A DNA stretch of 64,000 bases from G963662265 sp963668545 (GTDB lineage Bacteria; Spirochaetota; Spirochaetia; CADAEX01): NCBI GenBank assembly GCA_963668545.1, contig OY764868.1:1674001-1738000 (forward strand), given 5' to 3'. Under the pieces are notes generated by a model. That model worked only from the letters and a program-made list of their open reading frames with translations, was not told where the DNA came from and did no database searches. The translations under genes and the position numbers were made by a program. Of the stretch, positions 7,998 through 16,782 are shown piece after piece (position 1 is the stretch's first letter; each line of letters opens with the position of its first letter).

Positions 7998-10970
7998 TTA
8001 TGATCTTTTTATTTGTTCCGTATATTCACAATACGGATAATTTGTGCAACCACTGAACCTATGTCCATTCTTACCTTTTCGTTTTATCAGAAATCCGCCA
8101 CAAGAAGGGCATCTTTTTGGATTCAAAAGAATTGATGCATCATGCAAAGTATATTTACATTTAGGAAAATTTGAACAACCTACAAAATATTTTCCTTGGT
8201 GTTCGACTTTCAAAAGATTTCCTGTTTTACATAACGGACAGTTTGTCTGATTTTCGTTTGTATTTTTCTTAATTGATACAAAACAAACTGATTTTGATTC
8301 AGAAAACTCTTTAAAAAATGGGGATGGATTTCTGTTGTCTGTAAGAATAAAAGTTCTATTTTTTGTGCGGGTTATTGCAACATAAAAAAGGCGTCTTTCT
8401 TCTGCAAACTTAAATTCTTCGGCATTTGTAAGGAGAAGATTTAATATCTTGTCATCTGCAATCTGGTTCGGAAATCCTAGCTTATCATTCTTGAAGTTCA
8501 ATATAATAACATTGTCTGCTTCCAAGCCTTTTGACTTGTGTACTGAAAGAAAATTAATTTCTAATTCAGGAATTGGAATATATTCCAACTGCTCTTTTCT
8601 GTTTTTATAAAAACTTCTGAAAAGGTCCGATTTTTTTACAATTTCAATATCATAATTTGTTCTTCCTAAAAGTAAAATTGAAGTATTTATTCCAAATTCA
8701 GAAACAATTTTTCTGATTGCAAATTGTAATACCTGTTTAGGTTCGTCGTCAAATCCCCAAAACACAATCGGATAATCTATTATTTTATCAGAACGCAAAT
8801 CTTTATTGAGTTGAAGCGGATTTTTTAAAATAAAACCAGATGCTTCGTCTATAAGATTTTGAGAATTTCTGTAAGTTTTTTCTATTTTAAGAATCTTTGT
8901 ATATCCGAAATATTTTTCAAAATCAGTAAACAAGGAAATATCGCTTCCTGCAAATCTATAAATAGACTGCCAATCATCGCCGACACAAAATAATTTTGCA
9001 TTAGTTCTTTCTACTATTGCTTTTAAAAAATTAAACCTTGACATTGAGATGTCCTGATATTCATCTACAATAACATATTTATAGAAAGGAATTTCACAAC
9101 CGGAAATCACTTTTTCAGATGCATTATTTATCATATCTGAAAAATCGATTGCATTGTTTGAAGAAAGATAATTCTGATATTCCTTTAAAATGATTTTGAT
9201 TATATCAAGAAAAAGTTTTGTTCGATCCCGAAGGAATTCGTTTGTTTCTTCAAAAAAATATTTATGCTTTAGATTATCAATTTCTTCAATTTTATAATTA
9301 TTTGACTTAAAAAGCATGATAAAAGTGCAGCACAATTTTATAAATTCAGAAAAGTATTTGTTACTCTTGCTTGCATAGACAGTATTGAAAATATCTGTAA
9401 AATCACGAGATTTAAATTCAACACCACTTGCAAGTAATAATTCTTCAAGTTTTTTTAGAAGTATGCCCTCAGTACTGTAATAGGAATATGTTTCAATCAA
9501 TTTAGTTTCATTTTCTTGATGAAATTCTCGTTTCCATAGAATTCCATCCAAATATTTTTTTTCTTCAACAGGAGAAAGCCACGGAACGGTAAAATCTTTT
9601 GAAATTCCAAAATGCTCTAAATATATATTATAATCTTTAAGATAAAAATCAGGACGGTAAGATTTCCTTAACTGGTCAGTGCTTTCAAAGGGGTAGATTT
9701 TTTCATATTCGTAATTTACACCATTCATAAAAAGGAAATTTGCAATCTTTGTTTCTTCAAGACTTTTTACTTTCTCATTGTTTAGGGTTGTATAAGCTTT
9801 AGCTTTTTCTGCACCTGTTTCACGAATATATTTTTCCCTGTCGTATTTTGATTTTAATGTTTCAAGGTCGATTGTTTTTTCTTCATCGTACAATTCTCCA
9901 AGAGAAGAATAATCTTCCATGTTATCAGGGATTTCAAGGAAGTAAGTAAAATATTCAGTTAAGGCTTTTATTAGGTCTCGATGATTTAATATTTCCCTTT
10001 CAAAAAAGTTATGAACAAATTGATTCAGTACATTCTCATCTGAAATTTCTGGTCGTTGCCTATCAGAATTTTTAATTATATCAAGACCAAGCTTATGAAA
10101 AGTAGTCGCTTCTGCCAGAATTCCGAGTTTATTTTGAATTCGTTCTGTCATTTCCTGTGCAGATTTTTTTGTAAATGAAATAAGAAGAATGTCTTTTGGA
10201 TTTATTTTTTTTACTTCGCATAAATATTTTACTTTAGCAGAAATTGTAAGAGTTTTTCCGCTTCCAGCACCTGCAAGTACAAGAATTCTATCTTCATCTG
10301 TGATAACGGCAGTTCTCTGTTGCTCGTCCAAAGTTTTTCCATCTATACTTGAAAATAAATCGGCATATTTCATCGATTCATTTTGAATGAAAATTTCATT
10401 TGCAGTAGCAAAGTAATCATGCTGTGATTTATAAACAGTCTTAAAGTGCTCTATTTCTTCAAATACATCGTCATCTTTATGGATATTGGATTTTTCAACT
10501 TTATGTAAAAGTTCATTCCATTTTTCTGTAAATTGAATATCTACAAAATGAGAAACATATTGATTTGTAATTTTAAACAGTTCATTAAAAAAAACTGCTA
10601 TTTGCTGTGAAAGATGTTTTATTTCTTCTTTCCGCTTGATTTCTGCATTTGATTCAGAAATAAATCTATGAAGATTTTTATAGGTTTTCTTAAATTGCTC
10701 TATTTCTGCAAATGAACTGAACTTCTTTGAAATGTGATACTTTTGAATTTCCGAATATAGTTCTTGCCATTTTTCAGCAAAGTTATTTTCTTCTGATTCT
10801 GAAACAAATTGTTTTCGTAATTCAAAATATTCTGTGAAGAAAATATTTATTGGCTCTTTGAATTCCTGATATTTTTGTTCAAAATCTTTAAATAGTTTCT
10901 TCTGTTTTTTTATGTATATAATTGTCAAAATAGCAAATATTGCTATAATTGCAAAAACATGAAAGTTCAT
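7998..10970 (-). CDS. Membrane-anchored UvrD/HelD-like superfamily 1 helicase with zinc-ribbon tail
   Basis: 990 residues. Order of parts: one N-terminal transmembrane helix (residues 3-22); about 180 residues rich in charged helices made of two similar copies; helicase motif I VLAGAGSGKTLT (about 230); an inserted segment with YRPDFYLKDYNIYLEHFG that resembles a PD-(D/E)XK nuclease core; motif II YVIVDEYQD; motif III FCVGDDWQSIYRFAGSD; and motif VI RRLFYVAITRTKNR. Two topoisomerase-type zinc ribbons close the protein (CPLCKTGN...C..FPKC and CPSCGG...C..YPYC). It resembles DNA helicase IV. It sits next to a restriction system and Hachiman on the same strand and in the same AT-rich stretch, which suggests a defence role, but that is inference. 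Confidence 0.8.
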   Translation of the reverse strand: MNFHVFAIIAIFAILTIIYIKKQKKLFKDFEQKYQEFKEPINIFFTEYFELRKQFVSESEENNFAEKWQELYSEIQKYHISKKFSSFAEIEQFKKTYKNLHRFISESNAEIKRKEEIKHLSQQIAVFFNELFKITNQYVSHFVDIQFTEKWNELLHKVEKSNIHKDDDVFEEIEHFKTVYKSQHDYFATANEIFIQNESMKYADLFSSIDGKTLDEQQRTAVITDEDRILVLAGAGSGKTLTISAKVKYLCEVKKINPKDILLISFTKKSAQEMTERIQNKLGILAEATTFHKLGLDIIKNSDRQRPEISDENVLNQFVHNFFEREILNHRDLIKALTEYFTYFLEIPDNMEDYSSLGELYDEEKTIDLETLKSKYDREKYIRETGAEKAKAYTTLNNEKVKSLEETKIANFLFMNGVNYEYEKIYPFESTDQLRKSYRPDFYLKDYNIYLEHFGISKDFTVPWLSPVEEKKYLDGILWKREFHQENETKLIETYSYYSTEGILLKKLEELLLASGVEFKSRDFTDIFNTVYASKSNKYFSEFIKLCCTFIMLFKSNNYKIEEIDNLKHKYFFEETNEFLRDRTKLFLDIIKIILKEYQNYLSSNNAIDFSDMINNASEKVISGCEIPFYKYVIVDEYQDISMSRFNFLKAIVERTNAKLFCVGDDWQSIYRFAGSDISLFTDFEKYFGYTKILKIEKTYRNSQNLIDEASGFILKNPLQLNKDLRSDKIIDYPIVFWGFDDEPKQVLQFAIRKIVSEFGINTSILLLGRTNYDIEIVKKSDLFRSFYKNRKEQLEYIPIPELEINFLSVHKSKGLEADNVIILNFKNDKLGFPNQIADDKILNLLLTNAEEFKFAEERRLFYVAITRTKNRTFILTDNRNPSPFFKEFSESKSVCFVSIKKNTNENQTNCPLCKTGNLLKVEHQGKYFVGCSNFPKCKYTLHDASILLNPKRCPSCGGFLIKRKGKNGHRFSGCTNYPYCEYTEQIKRS

Positions 10971-11106
10971 AATAAAACTCCATAACTATAGTAAACCCAT
11001 AATTCAATAATCGCAATTACACTATTTAAAACTTGTATCTTGTTCATCTTCAACACTACTAGTATTTTTAAAATAGTAATAAAGTGTTAAATCGGACTAA
11101 TCTCAA

Positions 11107-11167
11107 GACATAGGTAACACTCCTATATCCTGAAGTTAAATCGTTACCCATGTCCTGCTTGGACATG
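11107..11167. repeat. Inverted GTTACC(C/T)ATGTC boxes plus hairpin beside attC-like site 1
   Basis: The 360 bases between the helicase and the restriction gene hold no protein gene. Within them, GACATAGGTAAC (11107-11118) and GTTACCCATGTC (11143-11154) form an imperfect inverted pair. The second box runs into a perfect 7-base hairpin, CATGTCC-TGCTT-GGACATG (11149-11167). A 23-base block at 11143-11165 recurs with one mismatch at 14371-14393, each copy 12-13 bases from an attC-like palindrome. The boxes recall the terminal repeats of some IS3/IS481-type insertion sequences, but no transposase is present, so this may be a remnant. Confidence 0.5.
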
Positions 11168-11177
11168 CGCTTATTTC

Positions 11178-11265
11178 CTATAACTTTTAAGGAATATATG
11201 ATGTTTGCCATTGTCAAATGTGGCGAAGCCCAAGTCGAAGACGACGCATATATTCCTTGTTAGTT
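11178..11265 (-). other. Integron attC-like recombination site 1
   Basis: Read on the minus strand, the 88 bases start with the R''-like box AACTAAC followed directly by AAGG. They end with GTTATAG, a match to the R' core GTTRRRY in all but the last base. Perfect 12-base arms (AAGGAATATATG at 11189-11200 and its complement at 11247-11258) close an imperfect hairpin. Four unpaired bases separate one arm from the R' box, the asymmetry expected of attC. It lies 65 bases downstream of the stop of the restriction endonuclease gene, the normal place for an attC behind its cassette gene. The assignment is from structure only. Confidence 0.62.
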
Positions 11266-11330
11266 GCAGAAATATTGCAAATTTTTCAGGAATTCAATTT
11301 AAACACGGATGTTGAAATTGAATCAAATCG

Positions 11331-12575
11331 TTATGCGTTTAAACCAGCTGATATTTGACGCTCTTTTACAATCTCGGTAAATGATAAAACATCTATTAAC
11401 CATGATTGCTGTTCTAGTGTATATGAATAATGAATTCTGTCAGGAACAACCAATTGTAAATTTTTTGTTTTCATTTCATCTGTTTGATGAACACTAATGG
11501 CAGCTTCTAATGTTAATAAATGTTTATTTTCAATTCGATCTGCTTCAACAAGAACTTGTCTCCATCTATCTTTACAACTCGATTTGACCCCCAACATTGT
11601 TAAATTCATCGAATCAAAATTATTGTCATGATATTGTTCTTTTCCGGGAAACAAAAAATCAGGTTTGGATTTGTTTTCAGTTACTGCAGTTCTGTCATAT
11701 ATGATTCCCAAACTCTTGAATATATGTTCAAGATGATTTTCAAATGCTAACCCGGCCCTACTTTTTCGCCTGTTTTGAACAGATAGTGAAAATGAAATAA
11801 AACTATCCACATCACCATCAAACCCTTTTGAAAGTCTTTCCCCTATGATGTGTTTTTCGAGTGTTTTAAATAAGATTTCTTCTCTTTCCATATATGTAAG
11901 TAAAGCAAGATCTGGGTTCTCTACAGGATTTATATCGATTAAGGTCGACCTCGCATAATCTGAGAAAATACGTGTTGTTGGAAATCCAAGACCAAATTTC
12001 GAAATCATTGAATCAAGAAAAGTTTCTTCTGTTGATTCTACATATATCCCAATATTTTCCAATATAAGATGAGAAGCAAATTCGATTCGATCTTGTTCTG
12101 TTTCAAGTTCTTCTCGTATGGAAAAACCAGGATGTTCAATATCAGTAATACCAAATAACCAAATTATTTGACTTGCAATAGTTGTTTCATTTTCAGCAAT
12201 AATTGCTAACAATGTATTATCTGGTTTTTTGGCTATAATTAATATATCACCTGTATTTATGCATTGGATGACCTGATTTGTAGGGAAATAAAGACGATAT
12301 TCATAACGCATAACGCCCCTTTCAATCCGTGCTTTTTGCCTTGCGTCATACCAAGTCAAAAATCCTTCTTCAATAAGAGGATCTGTATCATAATCTGTTA
12401 GATAAATAAATTGAGCTTTATATTTTACTTTCCCGTGTGGTTCTCCCAAGATACTACGGAGTTCTTTAACGCCATTAAATTCATGCTGATTTGATTTAAT
12501 TGTATCAGCTTCTACAGCACTTAAAGTTTTTATTGCTACACCATTAAAATATTGAGAAAGATAACCTTTTTTCAA
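11331..12575 (-). CDS. EcoRII-type restriction endonuclease
   Basis: About 414 residues, the size of EcoRII (a type IIE enzyme that needs two CCWGG sites). The N-terminal half would be the effector DNA-binding domain. The C-terminal catalytic core shows SRAGLAFENHLEHIF, then KPDFLFPG, then LGVKSSCKDRWRQVLVEADR and HLLTLEAAISVHQT, matching the PD-(D/E)XK centre of EcoRII. The start is taken as TTG at 12573-12575: it overlaps the vsr stop as TTGA and has GGAGG seven bases upstream, although the frame is open a little further. Together with the adjacent Dcm-like methylase and Vsr, recognition of CCWGG is likely but inferred from family. Confidence 0.87.
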   Translation of the reverse strand: MKKGYLSQYFNGVAIKTLSAVEADTIKSNQHEFNGVKELRSILGEPHGKVKYKAQFIYLTDYDTDPLIEEGFLTWYDARQKARIERGVMRYEYRLYFPTNQVIQCINTGDILIIAKKPDNTLLAIIAENETTIASQIIWLFGITDIEHPGFSIREELETEQDRIEFASHLILENIGIYVESTEETFLDSMISKFGLGFPTTRIFSDYARSTLIDINPVENPDLALLTYMEREEILFKTLEKHIIGERLSKGFDGDVDSFISFSLSVQNRRKSRAGLAFENHLEHIFKSLGIIYDRTAVTENKSKPDFLFPGKEQYHDNNFDSMNLTMLGVKSSCKDRWRQVLVEADRIENKHLLTLEAAISVHQTDEMKTKNLQLVVPDRIHYSYTLEQQSWLIDVLSFTEIVKERQISAGLNA

Positions 12576-13018
12576 GCTCGAACCTCCAAAAAACAATTAT
12601 CGCTTTTTAGCCATGTTTCAATTTTTTCTTTTAGTGGATTCATATGTTTTTTTGCTTCACGAATTGAACATTCCCATATAACACAAACACGCCATCCCGA
12701 ATTTAATAGTTTTTTTAAATTCTTTTTATCATTTTCGGAATTTTTATTTAATTTATCATTCCAGAATTCATTCCTGCTTTTGGGCCATTTAAAGTATTTG
12801 CAATCATGTTTATGCCAAAAACACCCATGAATAAATATAACAGCATTATATTTCTTGAAAACAAGATCAGGTTTTCCTGGTAATTCGTTTACATGAATTC
12901 GGAAACGAAAACCATCTTTATGTAAAAGACTCCTAATCAATATTTCAGGTTTAGTGTTTTTTGATTTTATACCAGACATCATCCGACTACGAGTATCTTT
13001 ATCGACTATATCATTCAT
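12572..13018 (-). CDS. vsr: Very short patch repair endonuclease Vsr
   Basis: 148 residues, normal for Vsr. It nicks beside T:G mismatches that arise when 5-methylcytosine deaminates at methylase sites. Motifs: RSRMMSGIKSKNTKPE at the N-terminus, the catalytic Asp in GKPDLVF, FIHGCFWHKHDCKYFKWP with zinc-binding Cys and His residues, and GWRVCVIWECSI. It overlaps the methylase gene by 4 bases and the endonuclease gene by 4 bases, so the three form one tight operon in the order methylase, repair, restriction. Confidence 0.95.
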   Translation of the reverse strand: MNDIVDKDTRSRMMSGIKSKNTKPEILIRSLLHKDGFRFRIHVNELPGKPDLVFKKYNAVIFIHGCFWHKHDCKYFKWPKSRNEFWNDKLNKNSENDKKNLKKLLNSGWRVCVIWECSIREAKKHMNPLKEKIETWLKSDNCFLEVRA

Positions 13019-14268
13019 GCATACACAACAGATTTTTCTTTGACTGTATTTACCTCTGATTGATTCAATAGAGGGACCATTACTCTTGCAACTTCTTTCA
13101 TTACCGGGACAACTACACTATTTCCAAATTGCCTGTATGCCTGTGTATCACTTACAGGAATTTTAAAATCGTTTGGAAAACCCATAAGTCGAGCACACTC
13201 TCTGGGAGTCAATCTTCTCGGACGTTTTTTAGTTCCTTGTGAAACAAGTATTTCAGAACCATCCTTGTAATAACGGGCTGACAATGTACGAGCTATGCTA
13301 TTTTCATCTACCATACCAAATCCAAAACCATTTCCTGCTTTTTTATGTTTCTCCGCATAGGCCTGAAGATAATCCCATAGTTTTGGAGTTAATGTATATT
13401 TTTTGTTTACAATTGCCTTTTCTCCTGAAGTATATGGTTCTTCTACTCTCTCTGAACCATCCTGAGGGTGAAGAATACAAGACATTTTATTTATACCTTT
13501 TGGTGGCAAATTAAGCATGTCAAATGAAAATTCTGAATGATCACGAAAACCAACTATTAAAATTCTTTCCCTATGTTGTGGAACAAAATGTTGCCCATCA
13601 ATTACTCTATACTGAATATTATATCCAAGTTCTTTTTCCAAAGTATCACGTATAACTTTAAAAGTATTACCTTTGTCATGTGATAAAAGATTTTTTACAT
13701 TTTCAAGTAGAAATGCTTGTGGTTTTTTTTCTGCTATTATTCTAGCAACATCAAAAAAGAGAGTCCCTTGAGTTGTGCATTCAAATCCATGGGGTCTCCC
13801 AAGTGAATTCTTTTTTGAAACACCTGCAATACTAAAAGGTTGACAAGGAAAGCCAGCAAGAAGAACATCAAAATCAGGTATATCTTTTTCAGCAATTAAA
13901 GTAATATCACCAGCAAATAAATGATCAGTTGTTTGTGTAAAATTTTCAAAATATGTTTTTTGGGAAAATTTATTCCATTCACTAGTAAAAACGCAATGCC
14001 CACCATGTGCTTCAAAACCCAATCTTATACCACCTATTCCAGCAAATAGATCAATAAATTTAAATTTCCCTTCTTTAGCAGGTTTTTGCTCAACTAATGG
14101 CAGTAATCGTTGCCTTATTGCATCAGCCAAATATGCAGGAGGTGCGGGTTGCCGGACTTCCCACCTTCTAATTGTTCGTACATCAACATCTAATATTTCA
14201 GCTATCTGTTTTTGTGTATAAAAATCGCGTGCACGGAGTAATAAATCATATGAATTATTGGAAATCAT
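13015..14268 (-). CDS. DNA (cytosine-5) methyltransferase, Dcm/M.EcoRII type
   Basis: 417 residues from the ATG at 14266-14268, which has GGGAGG just upstream. An N-terminal helix-turn-helix (QIAEILDVDVRTIRRWE, about residues 18-34) is followed by the C5-methylase motifs: I DLFAGIGGIRLGFEAHGG, IV GFPCQPFSIAG with the catalytic Cys, VI LLENVKNL, VIII QHRERILIVGF, and IX-X RRLTPRECARLMGFP with QFGNSVVVPV. The N-terminal HTH is also found in M.EcoRII and Dcm. It protects the host sites from the endonuclease encoded two genes downstream. Confidence 0.93.
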   Translation of the reverse strand: MISNNSYDLLLRARDFYTQKQIAEILDVDVRTIRRWEVRQPAPPAYLADAIRQRLLPLVEQKPAKEGKFKFIDLFAGIGGIRLGFEAHGGHCVFTSEWNKFSQKTYFENFTQTTDHLFAGDITLIAEKDIPDFDVLLAGFPCQPFSIAGVSKKNSLGRPHGFECTTQGTLFFDVARIIAEKKPQAFLLENVKNLLSHDKGNTFKVIRDTLEKELGYNIQYRVIDGQHFVPQHRERILIVGFRDHSEFSFDMLNLPPKGINKMSCILHPQDGSERVEEPYTSGEKAIVNKKYTLTPKLWDYLQAYAEKHKKAGNGFGFGMVDENSIARTLSARYYKDGSEILVSQGTKKRPRRLTPRECARLMGFPNDFKIPVSDTQAYRQFGNSVVVPVMKEVARVMVPLLNQSEVNTVKEKSVVYA

Positions 14269-14370
14269 GGCCCCTCCCAAAGGAACTGTATAAGGACATT
14301 ATGTCCGCTTTTATTCCCTTTGTCAAGAAAAAGTAAGGCCATGGATGGCCGCCTAATTTATTAATATCTT

Positions 14371-14393
14371 GTTACCCATGTCCTGGTTGGACA
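14371..14393. repeat. Second copy of the 23-base block beside attC-like site 2
   Basis: The 327-base gap between the methylase and hamB contains no protein gene. This 23-base block (GTTACCCATGTCCTGG and on) repeats 11143-11165 with a single mismatch, and like that copy it contains a small hairpin (CCATGTCC pairing with GGACAATGG) and lies 13 bases from an attC-like palindrome. The rest of the gap up to the methylase start shows nothing recognisable except a possible promoter for the methylase. Confidence 0.55.
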
Positions 14394-14406
14394 ATGGGGG
14401 CATTGT

Positions 14407-14501
14407 GGATAACGTTCTAGGCATATACGAAGTTGCGAGGCGTTTAGCCATGCAATTTGGGTGCAGGCCGAATGGCCGGAACCGTATATGCCTTGTTATA
14501 G
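14407..14501 (-). other. Integron attC-like recombination site 2
   Basis: On the minus strand the 95 bases begin with CTATAACAAGG and end with AACGTTATCC. Perfect 11-base arms (AGGCATATACG at 14419-14429 and its complement at 14483-14493) frame a central region with further pairing (GGCC around 14466-14478). A single base separates the first arm from its TAAC box and five bases separate the second arm from its GTTA box, the same asymmetry as in site 1. It follows the 3' end of hamB by about 95 bases. If both sites are functional, the restriction-modification operon is one cassette of about 3.2 kb. Confidence 0.65.
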
Positions 14502-14595
14502 GAAGAGTTTTGGCTCTTCGACCAGACCTTACGGCGGAGCCTAGGTATGGTCTTTTCTTTAATAACAAACTTTTATATAGCATTTCTTTTCATTC

Positions 14596-16782
14596 CTATA
14601 AATTTTCTTTTATTCGATTAATTTCATAATCAATTAAACCAGCTTTAAGATGGATTTCGTTTTCAGCGATAAAATTTAAAATATTGTCTTCATTTATTGT
14701 ATCTGGGATTAATGGCTCCATTTTTCTTATTGCTGAACTAGGTATACTAAATTCAGAAAGTATTGATGTATTTGAATTTAGAAATTCATTTTCTAAAAGA
14801 TTTGCATAATGAAGGTAATTTCCATGCGGTAGGCTTTTATCTGACAGGATATATTTCTGTATTTCATGTATAACGCAAAGCCATTTAGGAACTTTATATT
14901 TAAACCATTTCTTTATGACATTGAAAACAAACTGAATTGATTCATTGATTAGGTCTATATCATCTTTACTTTCATTATATATTTGTTTTCTTTGGTAGTC
15001 GTATCTCGATTGAATAAGAGTTCTAACATTTTTCTCTCTTCCATATTTGTGTGTTAAAGTTATCAATTGGCCTTTTGTCATTGGCCTAACATGTTCCTTT
15101 GACGAAATCAAATAATCCCATGCAAGACCCAATACAAATTTAAGTTGTTCGTAAGTTGGAAAAGCATTCCAATTCAGTTTGTTATGAAATTCTTGATAAT
15201 GCTCATTCAAATACTTATATAAATTCATTTGACCTTGAATATTAATCCCATTCCTTTTCGCAATGAGCTTGAAATTCGGATCGATTGAATTTATTACAGT
15301 ATATTGTTTAGTTGTTTTATCTTTAATTTCATCGTCATCAAGATGTATTAATACTTCATCCTCAATAGGGTTTTGGTCACAAAATGGAATATCGATAACT
15401 GTTTCTTTTCGTTCAGGAGGAGGATTAAAATTGTAAATTGTCCCAATATAATGCTCCATCATTCTTCCTGCTCTACCTTTTATATTTGAATAATCAAAGA
15501 AATCTATTGGATTTGGTCCTTTCATATCATCAAAATACACAATATTTTTAGCTGAAGTATTTACACCTTCTATTATGGTTGAAGTACAAAATAAATATTT
15601 TAAATTACCTCTATTAAAGTAATCTATGATTGCTGAACTAATATGTTTTTGAAGAGCACCATCATGAATTCCTATTGATTGTTCTAAACAAGTATTCAAA
15701 CTCCATTTCTCATTTACATTTTGTTTTATCCAATCAATTATTGGGACATCTATCTGATCTTGCCTTTGTTCTTCTATTCTGTATTTACAATATTCATTTG
15801 ATATATACCGTACTCTCCCCGGAGATGAACAGTATATAATTGTTTGCTCATTATTCAAATTTGAGAGTAAATCAAAAAGAGCATATTCCTTGAATAATTT
15901 TTTTTCACCTCTCTTTCCAAAATCGTTTTTGTAATCTTTGTAAAAATCAACAACATTGGCATCAACAAGAGTATATGAACTTTCAATAAATTCAACATTA
16001 TACTTTTGTTCAAATTCTGAGCTTATTTTTTTAATATTGGGTCCTAAAAAATAAAATGCCGGATTATATTTTTTAATAATTTGATAAAATGCTACATTCA
16101 ATGAAAATGATCTTTCATCATCTCTAAAACCACTAATTTTGTAAAATTCATCTATAACAAGAAAATCTATTGACTTAAAATATTGATATTCATTTACTCT
16201 CTCTGCTGTGAAGAGAAATATATTTCCTTTCATTTCATCAGGAATTTGAGAAGTTCTGATAAGAATTTTATAGTCTCTTTTATATTTTAGTATTTTTTTT
16301 CTTGTTTCATCCAATAACGCTAATGTTGGTTGAATAATGATTATATTTTTATAAATATTTGAAGCAATAATTTCTTCAATAAGAAGACTTTTACCATAGC
16401 TTGTTGGAGCACTTAGAACAATGTTTTTTTGTTCCATCAATTTACTTAATACTGATAGTTGTTCTTCATGAAAACATATGTTTTGAATATTCTTAGAATG
16501 ATGTATACCAAATCTTAATTCAGCAGAGATATTATGCAATTTGAAATCTTCATCTTCTTTTCTTAGATAGGGATAAAAGCCGTATAAATCAAGAAGATCA
16601 GATATAATCTCATTAAGGTGAAAATTGAACTTTCTTTTATGAGCAAGAATGTTGATAAGTAATCTACGCCCCTTAACAGGATCAGTGTCATAATATTGGG
16701 AGCACTTTTGAATTATTGTAAATCCATTATCAAAGTCTATATCCTCTTGGGACTTAATATAATCAAATTCATCAAAATCCAT
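14596..16782 (-). CDS. hamB: Hachiman defence helicase HamB
   Basis: 728-residue superfamily 2 helicase. Walker A is in LSAPTSYGKSLLIEEII (about residue 123), the DEAH-like box is LVIDEFYKI, TIIYCSSPGRVRYI corresponds to motif IV, and SNIKGRAGRMMEHYIGTIY holds motif VI. It starts at the ATG sharing a base with the hamA stop (TAATG). In Hachiman the helicase senses damaged or invading DNA and controls the HamA nuclease. Pairing with a DUF1837 protein is the defining arrangement, so the call rests on both genes. The coding sequence is AT-rich compared with the flanks. Confidence 0.88.
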   Translation of the reverse strand: MDFDEFDYIKSQEDIDFDNGFTIIQKCSQYYDTDPVKGRRLLINILAHKRKFNFHLNEIISDLLDLYGFYPYLRKEDEDFKLHNISAELRFGIHHSKNIQNICFHEEQLSVLSKLMEQKNIVLSAPTSYGKSLLIEEIIASNIYKNIIIIQPTLALLDETRKKILKYKRDYKILIRTSQIPDEMKGNIFLFTAERVNEYQYFKSIDFLVIDEFYKISGFRDDERSFSLNVAFYQIIKKYNPAFYFLGPNIKKISSEFEQKYNVEFIESSYTLVDANVVDFYKDYKNDFGKRGEKKLFKEYALFDLLSNLNNEQTIIYCSSPGRVRYISNEYCKYRIEEQRQDQIDVPIIDWIKQNVNEKWSLNTCLEQSIGIHDGALQKHISSAIIDYFNRGNLKYLFCTSTIIEGVNTSAKNIVYFDDMKGPNPIDFFDYSNIKGRAGRMMEHYIGTIYNFNPPPERKETVIDIPFCDQNPIEDEVLIHLDDDEIKDKTTKQYTVINSIDPNFKLIAKRNGINIQGQMNLYKYLNEHYQEFHNKLNWNAFPTYEQLKFVLGLAWDYLISSKEHVRPMTKGQLITLTHKYGREKNVRTLIQSRYDYQRKQIYNESKDDIDLINESIQFVFNVIKKWFKYKVPKWLCVIHEIQKYILSDKSLPHGNYLHYANLLENEFLNSNTSILSEFSIPSSAIRKMEPLIPDTINEDNILNFIAENEIHLKAGLIDYEINRIKENL

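Noticed and set aside
14353..14629. Short frames on both strands through attC-like site 2
   Set aside because: They merely follow the palindrome and have no start signal.
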